Source: Tipula vernalis (taxonomy: Eukaryota; Arthropoda; Insecta; Diptera; Tipulidae). From it: a stretch of DNA of 64,000 nucleotides. Both the position numbers and the translations under genes were made by a program. This document shows positions 45,185 to 55,229 of the stretch, in pieces. Position 1 is the first letter of the stretch. Each line of letters begins with the position of its first letter. The DNA is taken from NCBI GenBank assembly GCA_958295665.1, contig OY282558.1:349971034-350035033 (forward strand), in the 5' to 3' direction. The notes under the pieces were generated by a model, which made no database searches, was not told the DNA's origin, and saw only the letters and a program-made list of their open reading frames with translations.

Positions 45185-45188
45185 AGAT
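45185..45188. repeat. LTR element target duplication, right
   Basis: AGAT, matching 39143-39146. Confidence 0.8.
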
Positions 45189-45239
45189 CACACATTTAAA
45201 ATTTCATGAGACAGGCTTCAAGCAACGATAAGAATATGT

Positions 45240-45928
45240 GGTAATACCACAGAAGAAAGATTAACCAGAATAGACATTGCGTGGACCAAATTTTTTTTTT
45301 TCATCTTACTTTCTTTTTTGGACATTGAAGTATAATTATTTTTGAATATTATAGTAGTTAATACAAATTATGCTGTCAAAACAAAACTTGTCAAATAATT
45401 TTACTAACTATGTACACTGTTAAGGATTCTCAATTTTTATTATTTAAAATCAAAACCACTAAAACAAAGAATACATAACCCTACTTACTCTTACCTTCGC
45501 AAATCAAGGTCAAAAAATTAGTACAAATTTTTCCATATAAAAACAGCGTTATGTCTCTTCTGGTTGTATTCTGTGGTATTACCACAGAAGAAAGATTAAC
45601 CAGAATAGACATTGCGTGGATCAAATTTTTTTTTCATCTTACCTTCTTTTTTGGACATTGAAGCATAATTATTTTCGAATATTATGAATTTTTTGAATAT
45701 TTAATACAAATTATGCTGTCAAAACAAAACTTGTCATATAATTTCACTAACTATACTGTTAAGGATTCTCAATTTTTATTATTTCAAATAAAAACCAGTA
45801 AACGAAAGAATACATAACCCAACTTTCTCTTACCTTCAGCAAATCAAGGTCAAAAAATGAGTCCAAATTTTTCCATACAAAAACAGCGTTATGACTGTTC
45901 TGGTTAATCTTTCTTCTGTGGTATTACT
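45240..45928. mobile_element. Two tandem MITE copies, ~340 bp each
   Basis: GGTAATACCACAGAAGAAAG begins the first copy. It ends TTCTGTGGTATTACC at 45570-45584, which is also the start of the second copy, ending TTCTTCTGTGGTATTAC at 45927. The copies are 336 bp apart and share the whole sequence (CCAGAATAGACATTGCGTGG, TTATGCTGTCAAAACAAAAC). They share one terminus, so one copy may have inserted into the end of the other, or unequal exchange doubled it. Confidence 0.8.
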
Positions 45929-46255
45929 GTCGTCGTCGTGAGATCACACATTTTCAACTTTCTCATTTCATGAGACAAGGTTGAAGCCTGTCTCATGAAA
46001 ATTGATGAGCGACCCATGTGCAACATAACAAAGTTAAAAAAATTAAAAATGAGTGATCTCATGACAGTAATACCAATTCTGTTTTCATAAAGAACAGAAA
46101 AATGTTTAAAGCAACAAAGTATAAGCAAAAAACACATTTTTAACTATTTTACCTTTGTTATGTTGCACATGGGTCGCTCACCTATTTTCATGAGACAGGC
46201 GTTAGCAAGCATATCTCATGAAATTCAAAATGTGTGATCTCACGACGGTGATACC
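45925..46255. repeat. Long inverted repeat, arms ~105 bp
   Basis: Arms 45925-46033 and 46152-46255. Shared blocks include CGTGAGATCACACATTTT, GCCTGTCTCATGAAAAT and GCGACCCATGTGCAACATAA. It belongs to the same family as the sequence flanking the LTR retrotransposon, i.e. the LTR element jumped into such a copy. Confidence 0.75.
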
Positions 46256-46332
46256 AATTTTTTTTTCTCACTCTACTTTTGTGTTTTGCTAATTTTTGAC
46301 ATTTCTTAAGACATTTTTTGTGATTTTAACAA

Positions 46333-46400
46333 AACTTACTTTTTTTGTGATGTTATCAATGTTTTAAATGAACATTGATAACAACACAAAAAAGTAAGTT
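46333..46400. repeat. Hairpin with ~30-bp stem
   Basis: 46333-46363 and 46371-46400 are near-perfect reverse complements with a 7-base loop (AACTTACTTTTTTTGTG..., AACATTGATAACAACAC...). It lies 230 bp upstream of the methyltransferase start, within the MITE cluster. Confidence 0.75.
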
Positions 46401-46630
46401 TTTTTAGTCAAACTGTCGTGAGATCTCATCTTTTTAATTTCATGAGACAGGCTTAATTATTTTGCTCAAGTTAGTAGCCCAACAAACATCACAAATTGGC
46501 TAAAATCACGGTAAAATTCGCCTATTTCGCCTCAAATTTTATGTCAATTAATTGTAATTTTAAAGCCTTATAACAGCGGGACTGAAATTCCGGCTGTCTA
46601 GAAGAAAAATAAATAACTCAAAATATTAAA
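46401..46630 (+). promoter_or_regulatory. Probable promoter and 5' UTR of the methyltransferase gene
   Basis: Short interval between the MITE cluster and the ATG at 46631. No TATA box; the leader near the ATG is A-rich (AAAATATTAAAATG), a favourable insect translation context. The gene's upstream region is therefore mostly transposon-derived. Confidence 0.35.
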
Positions 46631-47802
46631 ATGTCAGATGAAACACCAGAAACTACAAAAAGGCCGCAATTTGGAACTCGATTTGTTAGCGCATCTTCAA
46701 ATGTATTTGAACATAATGCTTGGTACGCTATTTCGTAATTCTAAAATTTTATTTCGCAATAAGTTTAGTGGCTTACAATTTCGTTGGAACTATGAATATA
46801 CACGTTTTCGTAAGAAACCCAAGCACGGTGAAAGATTTGTAGAAAAGAATTCGGATATTTTTAGTTTTAATGCTTGGTATTTAAAGAATTTGTTAACATA
46901 TGAACTAAATTTGATTCTTTTTAATTCGTAGGGATAACGTAGAATGGGATGAAGAACAAGAGAATCATGCGAAAGAATCAGTGGCCAAGAATTCTGTTAT
47001 TACACTGAGTGACGATGATGTTCGAAAATACGAGATGGAAGCTGATCGATTTTGGGACGAGTTTTATGATATACATCAGAATCGATTCTTTAAAGATCGA
47101 CAGTGGATTTTTACGGAATTTCCGGAAATAGCACCACATTATAAAGACACTCCAGAACGCGTTTTTCCCGAGGATAGTTGTAGGACATCGACAACGTTAG
47201 ACAATATTAGCGCAGTGCAAGGTGAACGTACCATATTTGAAATTGGTTGTGGCGTCGGGAATACTATTATTCCTATTTTAAAGTATAGTACAGAAGAAAA
47301 TTTAAAAGTTTATGGTTGTGATTTTTCGTCTAAAGCGATTGATATCCTTAAAGAACAACCGGAATGTGACCATAGATGTTCTGTTTTTGTATTGGATGCC
47401 ACCAGTAAAACATGGGAAGTACCATTTAACGAAAATAGTGTAGACATTATTATTTTAATCTTCGTCTTGTCAGCAATTCATCCAGATAATTTCCAGCACG
47501 TCGTAAATCAATGCTTCAAGTACCTCAAACCGGGTGGTGTCGTAATACTAAGGGATTATGGTCGATATGATTTAGCTCAATTACGTTTCAAACCGGGCAA
47601 ATGTTTACAAGACAATTTCTATGTACGTGGAGATGGTACTTGTGTTTATTTCTTTACGCAAGATGAGCTCAAAGAATTGTTCACTGGCTCGGGTTTTATT
47701 GAGGAGCAAAATCTTATTGATCGTCGGCTTCAGGTAAATCGGCAACGTATGTTAAAAATGTATCGGATATGGATTCAAACAAAGTTCCGAAAGCCAATAT
47801 AA
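46631..47802 (+). CDS. Mettl2: METTL2-type tRNA N3-methylcytidine methyltransferase
   Basis: Exons 46631-46722 and 46932-47802 give 320 residues. The N-terminus RPQFGTRFVSASSNVFEHNA followed by WDNVEWDEEQ, and DRFWDEFYDIHQNRFFKDRQ with WIFTEFPEI, are diagnostic of the METTL2/METTL8 group. SAM motif I is FEIGCGVGN (about residues 133-141), followed by a Rossmann-fold methyltransferase with the post-motif block KPGGVVILRDYGRYDLAQLR. Members install m3C at position 32 of certain tRNAs (Thr and Arg types; established for the family). The intron holds an alternative exon (46716-46876) with the same donor phase, giving a different, basic N-terminus (see findings). Ends KMYRIWIQTKFRKPI. It is about 470 bp upstream of Hrd1 in the same direction. 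Confidence 0.93.
46716..46876 (+). CDS. Mettl2: Alternative first coding exon of Mettl2 (predicted mitochondrial isoform)
   Basis: A second frame starts at ATG 46716, overlapping the end of the first exon, and runs into the intron for 53 codons to a GT donor at 46877. It begins MLGTLFRNSKILFRNKFSGL: six Arg/Lys, no acidic residue in the first 25, with alternating hydrophobics, as in mitochondrial presequences. It ends KPKHGERFVEKNSDIFSFNA plus the split Trp codon, matching about 10 of 21 residues of the exon-1 end (RPQFGTRFVSASSNVFEHNAW) with identical splice phase. Joined to exon 2 at 46932 it gives 343 residues. In mammals METTL8 is the mitochondrial paralogue; here one gene may make both forms. 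Whether the real first exon begins at this ATG or further upstream is inferred. Confidence 0.65.
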
Positions 47803-47828
47803 TTTTCTATGTAGCGAATTTTGTCATA

Positions 47829-47834
47829 AATAAA
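47829..47834 (+). terminator. Polyadenylation signal of Mettl2
   Basis: AATAAA 26 bases after the stop codon. Confidence 0.65.
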
Positions 47835-48271
47835 GTTCCCGTTTTGTATTTATAAAAAACCAAATGTTTTGATTTTACTTCGTGGACTGTAAAATATTTG
47901 ACAAGCAATGTTACCAACAGCAGAATAAAATATATAAACCTACGGTCTGTGGTGGAATGTAAATAACACGTAATTTATTCATAATCAAGTGTCTTTATAA
48001 ATTAAATATTGTGAAATTGTTAAAATTTAACTGTTATTAAGATAATTAATCTTTAAAAGTTTGGGTTGTCGTAAGCTGCTTATCGTTACTATTACCACCC
48101 CACTTTATCAGCACACAGTGGTTGTGTGTTGAGTTGACAGTTCTGGAATAAGAAAAACTAAAAAAATTACGTGTAATCAAACAATTTGGTGACATATTGA
48201 ACGAAAGAAGTCGGAAAATTATTAAATTTTATTTAAATAAAATTAATAAATAAAATAGATTAGTTTTTTAA
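47835..48271. other. Intergenic between Mettl2 and Hrd1
   Basis: About 440 bp, AT-rich, presumably holding the Hrd1 promoter and 5' UTR. No TATA box stands out. No repeat seen. Confidence 0.4.
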
Positions 48272-50319
48272 ATGATAAAAGCAATGAGGTCCATTGGATT
48301 ATCATTGCTAACAATAGGATTAACCACAGCCGTAATTGGAAATGCATACTACCAAAAGAAACAGTTTTACCCCTCGGTGGTGTACATTACAAAGTCGAAT
48401 CCGAGTATGGCCGTAAGTTTCAATAAAATTATGATTTAATTTACTGTGACTGTGAGTTGGTTTTAACTTTTTTCTAAATTACAGGTAATATATGTACAAT
48501 CTTTGGTTTTTGTATTAATGCTAGGAAAATTAATGAGAAAGGTAAGGATTTAATAGATCGCGGATGATTGGTTTGTTGTATGTACCTCCAATGATGAGGC
48601 ATCTTCCAATTTTTAGATATTCTTAGGATCACTACGCGCGGCTGAATTTGAACACCTAATGGAACGATTTTGGTATGCTCTTACAGAAACGTGTCTGGCA
48701 TTTACAGTATTTCGAGATGATTTCAATCCGAAATTTGTCGCTCTATTTACGGTGCTGCTGTTTCTGAAATCTTTTCATTGGCTAGCCGAGGACCGTGTAG
48801 ATTATGTAAGTACAAAATATATAAACAAAACCACTATACAATTCATTTTGTCCAAACCAAATTTTAGATGGAACGGAGTCCTATGATTGGATGGCTATTC
48901 CATATCCGCGTAGCCAGTTTGCTTATTGTGCTCGCCTGCCTAGATTATGTTATGATCAGCCATGCTTATCAATCGACCATTACGAAAGGGGCAACAGTGC
49001 AACTAGTGTTCGGATTTGAATACGCCATTCTTATCACAGTAGTTGCAAATATTGCGATTAAGTACATTTTACATGCGACTGAAATGCGATCGGAAACCCC
49101 ATGGGACAATAAAGCTGTATTCCTACTGTATACCGAACTTGTTATCGGTTTGGGCCGTGTCATTCTATATGTTCTATTCGTTTTCATAATGGTACGACTG
49201 TACACATTGCCATTATTTGCATTCAGACCAATGTACTATACAATTCGGAGCTTTAAAAAGGCTTTAGACGATGTTATACTATCGCGACGCGCCATCCGGA
49301 ACATGAATACGCTGTATCCAGATGCAACGCCTGAAGAATTAGCTCTGTCAGATAATATTTGCATTATTTGTCGCGAGGATATGGTAAACTCATCGAAAAA
49401 ATTACCGTGTGGTCATATATTCCATACAGCATGTTTGCGATCTTGGTTCCAGCGACAACAGACATGTCCGACTTGTCGATTGAATATATTGCGAACCCCA
49501 ATTACTGTAGCAGAACCACAACGCGCCGCACCTATTCAACCGAACGCTGTACAAAATAATCAAAACGAGCAAAATCGAAATCAGAATCAAAATAACAATA
49601 ATATTGTCGAAAATGTTAATCCCTTTGCCAACTTGTTTCCACCCAACTTTGTGCCACCCCAATTGAATTTCCCAATGCCAACGGCTGCACCATTAAATTT
49701 GGAGGGTAATGCTGTTATGCCACCTCATCTACCGTTTATGACACCGTACGCTCTGCCGCCACCGCCGATGCCACCGTCGTTGGATACCCTATCAGAGGAG
49801 GAGTTGCGTGCGCTAGAAGGAACGGAGCGGCATCATGTGGAAGAACGAATTAAATTACTGCGAAATATACAACTCATGTTGAATGCATCGGCTGCACTAA
49901 TGAATCAATATAGCAGCGTGGTAGCCCGATTACCACCACCACCACCACCCCCAATAATTGCGACAATTCCACCAATAATTCCACTTGTTGATGTTCCACC
50001 AGTTGTGGTCGAAACAGCAGCATCACCCGAAATTATTACTACTATAACATCTCAAACTACTACTGCAGCTTTTACCGAAGTATCAAAACCACTGTCGACT
50101 ACCGCCTCGGATGACATAAAAATCGAGGATATCGGTAGTGAAGAACACTTGGATATTCCATCGGCATCATCATCAAATCAAGAATCTATTCCTAGTACTA
50201 GTCAAATGAATTTTAATTTTTATAATGATGCTATCGGCGAAGTGCCCGAAACTGAAGAGATACGACGTAGACGATTGCAAAAATTTTTACAAAATGAGAA
50301 GGATGATGGGACTGCTTGA
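48272..50319 (+). CDS. sip3: E3 ubiquitin ligase Hrd1 / synoviolin (ER-associated degradation)
   Basis: Four exons, 48272-48412, 48485-48541, 48617-48805 and 48868-50319, all phase 0, give 612 residues. The N-terminal half is multi-spanning membrane sequence (AYYQKKQFYPSVVYITKSNP, SWYALTET-like CLAFTVFRDDF, FHWLAEDRVDYMERSP), the Hrd1 channel-forming domain in the ER membrane. The RING-H2 finger is at about residues 294-332 (CIICREDM...LPCGHIFHTACLRSWFQRQQ...CPTCR). The C-terminus is Gln/Asn- and Pro-rich and ends in a basic stretch (EIRRRRLQKFLQNEK). Hrd1 ubiquitinates misfolded proteins retrotranslocated from the ER. Drosophila names the gene sip3; vertebrates SYVN1. The frame and all key residues are intact, and near-identity of the RING region to fly Hrd1 makes this the firmest call here. 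Confidence 0.97.
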
Positions 50320-50475
50320 ACAACTATATAACAATTTTATGATTTTAAAAAACTTTCTTGGCGATTGAATGATATATCAAAGAAACATGAGTTATTTGTA
50401 TATTATGGATATTTATTTAGTAATCCAAACATTTTTGGATTATTTTTGTGTATAATTTTTGCATACAGAAATGAT

Positions 50476-50481
50476 AATAAA
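50476..50481 (+). terminator. Polyadenylation signal of Hrd1
   Basis: AATAAA about 155 bases after the stop codon. Confidence 0.55.
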
Positions 50482-50551
50482 TTGATTTAAATAAGAAATA
50501 GTGATTTTCAAAAGAGAAAATATTGCAAGGTGCTGCATTCGAAATGGAGCG

Positions 50552-51324
50552 ACAGTATCGCGATTATTATTATTATTGGAGGGCCAGGCGGGCGATTAGC
50601 CACCTCGCACTGCGACCTAAAAGATCTATTGTGCTGGACCCTGCTTAATTATCCGTCCAGTCAATATTCAGGTTCTTAATAACCTGATAATACTGACTCC
50701 CGGTACGTGACACATACTATCTGGGCTTATTGCTCTCCCTCCTAGATGTTTACTACAGCATGTAGTTCCGCTAGAAAGACGGTAGCATTGGAGTCCAAGG
50801 ACTTCGAGAGGGTTGTCCCACTCCCGTATATTCCTACTCCTGCCCCGTATTCCGTTTGATTTTACTCTTACGAGTTGCTGGGAATTGCAAATCGCCTGTA
50901 GGTCACCCAGCTTTATTACAGGAAGGCTAAATAAAACTGGAGGGTGCCTGGTATCCAGAGTCCGCATATTTTGAACTGATTAACCTATCAGCCATTCATC
51001 CATCGGCATATGCTGTTCCACCTTAGATTAGGGTTTTTTGTCAAGGTTTTCTCCTTTAGCGCCGTACTTTAGCCTGTGCCAAGTGGCCAAAAATGTGCCA
51101 AATGGCCTTAGTTACCAGTGGTGCCACGAGGAGGCAGTACGTACACTTGCGAATTGTGAAAAGGTTACCCCTTACACAATTGTACCCATCACGCGGCTGC
51201 CTAATGACCACCAGAACAGCTCACGTGATGCGCACCCTACTGGAAGGTTACGGAGCTGGTAGATTAATCTACTCAACTTTGGTCCCCCCCTCCAATAGAC
51301 GCCAAACCACCACAGTATCGCGAT
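50552..51324 (-). mobile_element. Retroposon with 13-bp target duplications (SINE-like or deleted LINE)
   Basis: ACAGTATCGCGAT occurs at 50552-50564 and again at 51312-51324, enclosing a 747-bp block that is far richer in G and C than its surroundings. On the minus strand the block begins GGTGGTTTGGCGTCTATTGG and ends in a short (ATA)n tail next to the duplication, as expected for target-primed retroposition. No RT or RNA polymerase III promoter boxes were recognised, so class and source are unknown. It lies 230 bp downstream of Hrd1. Confidence 0.65.
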
Positions 51325-51559
51325 AGTTACTGGGATTTTTTTATTGCTTAAATGCTATATGGAGAGCTATTTGCCTAGAAATCAATACACATTATTGTAA
51401 TGTCTTCATCAATCAAACCACCTTCCCCAGATGCAGAACTTTTCTCAAGTGGAAGGTTCTATTTATTAGATTATTACACAGTTTTATAAATTTGTAAAGC
51501 CATTGAGCTTATGTTGCATAATAAGCATTCAAAAACTTGGAGATTATTTGAGATTTTTG

Positions 51560-52260
51560 TGTATTACAGTTTTATGAAATTGTTTGACGTTTGTAGAGTT
51601 AGCCGCGTTTTTTTAAGATGCCCAATATTAACAAAATTGATTTCAATGCCTTATTTCAGATAAGTAAAAGCATTCTCCAAGTAAAAGTTTTCTGAAAATT
51701 TACATTGAACTCTCTCAATTTGAGCCTTTTAAATTTCATAATAAGGATTCCACATCTGACAATCGTATTTCAGATAGCTGCGGTATGCAATTTTAAATAA
51801 AGTAATAATAAACCCACGAATTTTAAGGACTTTAGTACAAGCAGCAAAAACTATGCCTAAATCAATGATCTCTTTAACTCTTTCCAAATATTTGAGCCTC
51901 AAAAGCTTCTATGAAAACCTAATTTGATTTATTTTCCTAGTATTCAAAACCAGTATGTATATTAAGTTTAAGTTTATTTAAAATGGGCCATGTTTAAAAT
52001 TTATTCAAACCTTGGAGCTGAAAACAATCATTAGAATTTTTATATGTGTATAGATTTTTAAATGATCAGCATATAATAAATATTGGCAAGATATGATGTT
52101 TGGAAGGTCATTAATAAATATAAGAAACAAAAGTGTGTCCCAGGGCAGAACGCAGAGGTACACCAGATCTGACGACAAGCGTCTTAGATAAAAAATAGAT
52201 AATAGATGTGATTCTAACCAATTTAGAACTTGCACAAAAAGACCTAAATTTCGACATATT
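51560..52260 (-). pseudogene. LINE reverse transcriptase relic
   Basis: The minus-strand frame 52235-52005 contains PWDTLLFLIFINDLPNIISC, then YLLYADHLKIYT: the GPLLFLLFINDL and YADD (here YADH) blocks of non-LTR RT. Further along the minus strand MWNPYYEI and AQIERVQCKF match the region past the palm in CR1/jockey-like elements (SxxWNPYY.. IERVQ). Frameshifts and stops abound. Confidence 0.7.
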
Positions 52261-53252
52261 TTTAATAGAATACTGTGAGAAAGTCGAAAAAATTAGTTGT
52301 GGTAGAATGTTTAGGTAAAATCCAAGCTGTGAGGGGTTAATTGAGCTTTCATCATCGTTAAAAATAATTCTGGTCTATAATTTTGTATATCACTCGCATC
52401 GAGTTTTTTAAATAAGCCTTAAAGAAAGAAATACACCTTCATTCAACAATAATTTAAATATAAGAGTTAACGTCTGATTAGTTGGGTTTTTAATCGGAAA
52501 ATGAATTAGTTCGTCCGTTCAGTTATCAGAGATAATTGAAGATAAAACTTTAAAAACATCATACTCGGAGTTTAAATCGATATATTGTTTTTTAACGGAA
52601 ATGGTGTGCCTAGCTTCGCCTAACGTATAATTCGTATAATCACGTTGGAAAAAATCGCATAGTCATTATAGCGTTATATGTACAATCGTGACAGTATTTT
52701 TGAGTGAGAAGTGCTAAACGTAATAAACGAGCTGTTTGCTCAGTATTTAAATTTAGTTACATTTTTGGTTCAAAAAGTAAATAGGTACCTACTTTCTTTA
52801 AGTTACGCTACTTTCGTTTTCGTGGACGAACATTTGAAAATAAATGGTAAGATGCATCCAATATACCGGAATCGATATCTGGATGTAAAAGGAATTTTAA
52901 AAATTTTCTAATTAGTACTCGTGAGCGGTGAACATGAGTAAAGTATCGTTCTGGGTTAATACCCAAACCTGCTCTATAAGGGCTTTAAAAATCTGTAACA
53001 ATTATAGAAAATCTTATCGAAGATTCCACATTGAGACTATTGTGTATGGTCGGAAAAGCGGTGATCAAAGCAAATGGCGTCGCCTTTTCATCATTAACCT
53101 GTTTCAATTTTTTTGAACAAATCTAGTAATCCGAATTAAACCAAATTTGTTGTATAAAAAAGCACAACATTTTGGAATACATATAGGATACTCCCATCGA
53201 GAACGCTTTCCCAATTACAGAGTGTTTCAAAACGTACATTGAATGTACAGCG
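52261..53252. other. Non-coding
   Basis: No recognisable gene; short ORFs at 52711 and 52928 show no domain. May include the decayed N-terminal part of the next transposase. Confidence 0.35.
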
Positions 53253-54071
53253 ATGGCCAAACGCCTGGTCGGAGTGGTGACAGACGACCCATCGACAATT
53301 GTTCGTAATTTCTCAAGACGTTCGGGAGTGCCACGGTCCACGGTGCATCGTATTTTAAAAAGGAATCTGTTGCACCCTTTTCATGTGCAACGCATACAAG
53401 ACCTTTTACCAGCTGACCATCAAAAAAGGGTGCAATTTTGTCGAGAAATGCTGCGGCGCAACCCAGAAAATCCGCGATTTTTTAACAACAATTTATGGTG
53501 CGACGAAACACATATTTTAAATAGTTAGAGATATTCAAAATAATAAATAAATCCAAAAGTGTACGGCGTAGTCATTTCCAACAACTATTTTACGTCACCA
53601 TGTCAATGGAAAATTGATTGGCCCATTTGAACTACCACGCCGGATCAATGGGGAAGTCTATCTAAGTTTCCTACAAAATGCCTTGGCTGGATTACTTGAT
53701 GACGTGTCCCTAAAAATATTTCGAAATATGTGACTGTAGCACGATGGAGCTCCTCCTCACTATACATGAGTAGTGAGACAGCACCTCAACGAAAATTATA
53801 AAAGTCGCAAGTTGGAGAAGGAGGGCACCTTGGCCACCACGGTCTCCTGATCTAAATCCTTTAGACTTTTTTCTGTGTGGTTATTTTAAAGAACTGGTTT
53901 ATGAAAAAGAAAATCAGCCAGGAGATAAGGCAACGAATAATCGAATTGACAAATACAATTAAAAATAACGAAAGTGCGTTGCGGCGGATTAAAATAAATT
54001 TTATCCAGCGATGCCGAATGCTTTTATTGGAAAGGTACACTCTTCAAGGTCGTATTAAAAAAGAAAGATAA
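53253..54071 (+). pseudogene. Tc1/mariner-like transposase relic (DDE_3 type)
   Basis: First part, open 53253-53528: RNFSRRSGVPRSTVHRILKR, LHPFHVQRIQDLLPADHQKR and VQFCREMLRR ending at LWCDETHIL, the block with the first catalytic Asp. After frame changes: HHVNGKLIGPFELPRRINGE, VYLSFLQNAL and HDGAPPHY with the second Asp, then WPPRSPDLNPLDFFLCGYFK with the PDLNPxDF motif and third acidic residue, and a C-terminal helix region (EIRQRIIELTN). All catalytic blocks are still visible, but at least three stops and two frameshifts interrupt them. Same superfamily as the relic at 38.2 kb. Confidence 0.8.
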
Positions 54072-55229
54072 ACAAAAGAACTCTTGATTTTTTTGTAAAT
54101 TAATGTTTTGGTGGGTGATTTCACCAAAAAATACTAAAGGTGAAATTACTTTTGAACCATCGACAATTCAATAAAATTTTGTCGGTAAGGCCAGAAAGGC
54201 ATTATTTAGCAGAGTAGAAAATTACAATGTTAGTTTATGAACGCTTTTTGGGTACAATATTGTTTCAATGTAGGGTGCGTGAACCACTCCCGGTGCTATA
54301 GTCAGCTGGAAATGGTAGATTACATATCGAGGCGGAAAGTATTCCATTCCTGTCGAGGTAACTTTAGTTTACCAAGAGGCGTAGCCACGAGGTGAACTAG
54401 TTTTCGAGACGGGACAAATTTGGACAATATTTCGTAAAATTTATCAACGGCCGTATCAACACTACAATTTAAAAAAACACAATTCCAATTAAATGTTCCG
54501 AGCTCCCTTCAGATTATTTTGCAGCCAAGCATTTTAAGATTGGGCATAATTCATTTTTAGGCCTAAATTTAGACTAAAATTTAGGCTTCTGAACTATTTA
54601 TGTTATAATCGTTTTATACACAAACTTTTTTAGTCAATAATTGTTAGGTACTATATTCAATTTACGCTTACGAATATTTAATCTTCTCGCTTTCTGCCAT
54701 TATGGTTAATTTTTACACCAACCTCTAGTTCAGTAGCAAGAGTCATATTTCGGAATTCTTTCCCTATTTTGGTAAAAGCCATTCCAACTCCAAGATCTGA
54801 TTTATACGGTACCTTTCCTCTTATAGCACAAGATAGCATCGGCTGTTACACAGCCGATGCTATCTTATTGGCACCTTTAGGCCTTAAATTTTCGGTCCAT
54901 GTGTATAAATATACGTTTTGACGCACCAAACTATCGTTAAAAGTATCAAACACCATTCCACATCTCATCAGACTATAGCGATTTGACTGCTAACTTATTA
55001 CACTGATTTCTTCATGTAGGAATCAAACATGTACTTGTAGTAATAGCGAATTTTACAATTCCCCTTATAAACTTTTAACAAATTCAATTTTATTGTATTC
55101 CATGCATACATGCGGATTCTATTTGAAACATTAGCTTATTCCGGAATTAGCCAGATAGAGAATAATTTTACGAAGAGTAGAAATTGTTAAGAGTTCGGCA
55201 ATCCTTTTTAATATGCAGGTGTAACGGTG
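54072..55229. other. Non-coding, possible 3' part of the LINE below
   Basis: No coding motif. It includes a perfect hairpin (separate entry). The moderately GC-rich piece at 54270-54400 could be LINE untranslated sequence. Confidence 0.3.
54830..54866. repeat. Perfect 16-bp hairpin
   Basis: AAGATAGCATCGGCTG and CAGCCGATGCTATCTT are exact reverse complements separated by TTACA. No coding context. Confidence 0.9.

Noticed and set aside
48969..49662. Minus-strand ORFs within Hrd1
   Set aside because: Shadows of the conserved Hrd1 coding frame.
50668..50967. 99-codon minus-strand ORF as a gene
   Set aside because: Lies inside the retroposon with 13-bp duplications, with no recognisable domain.
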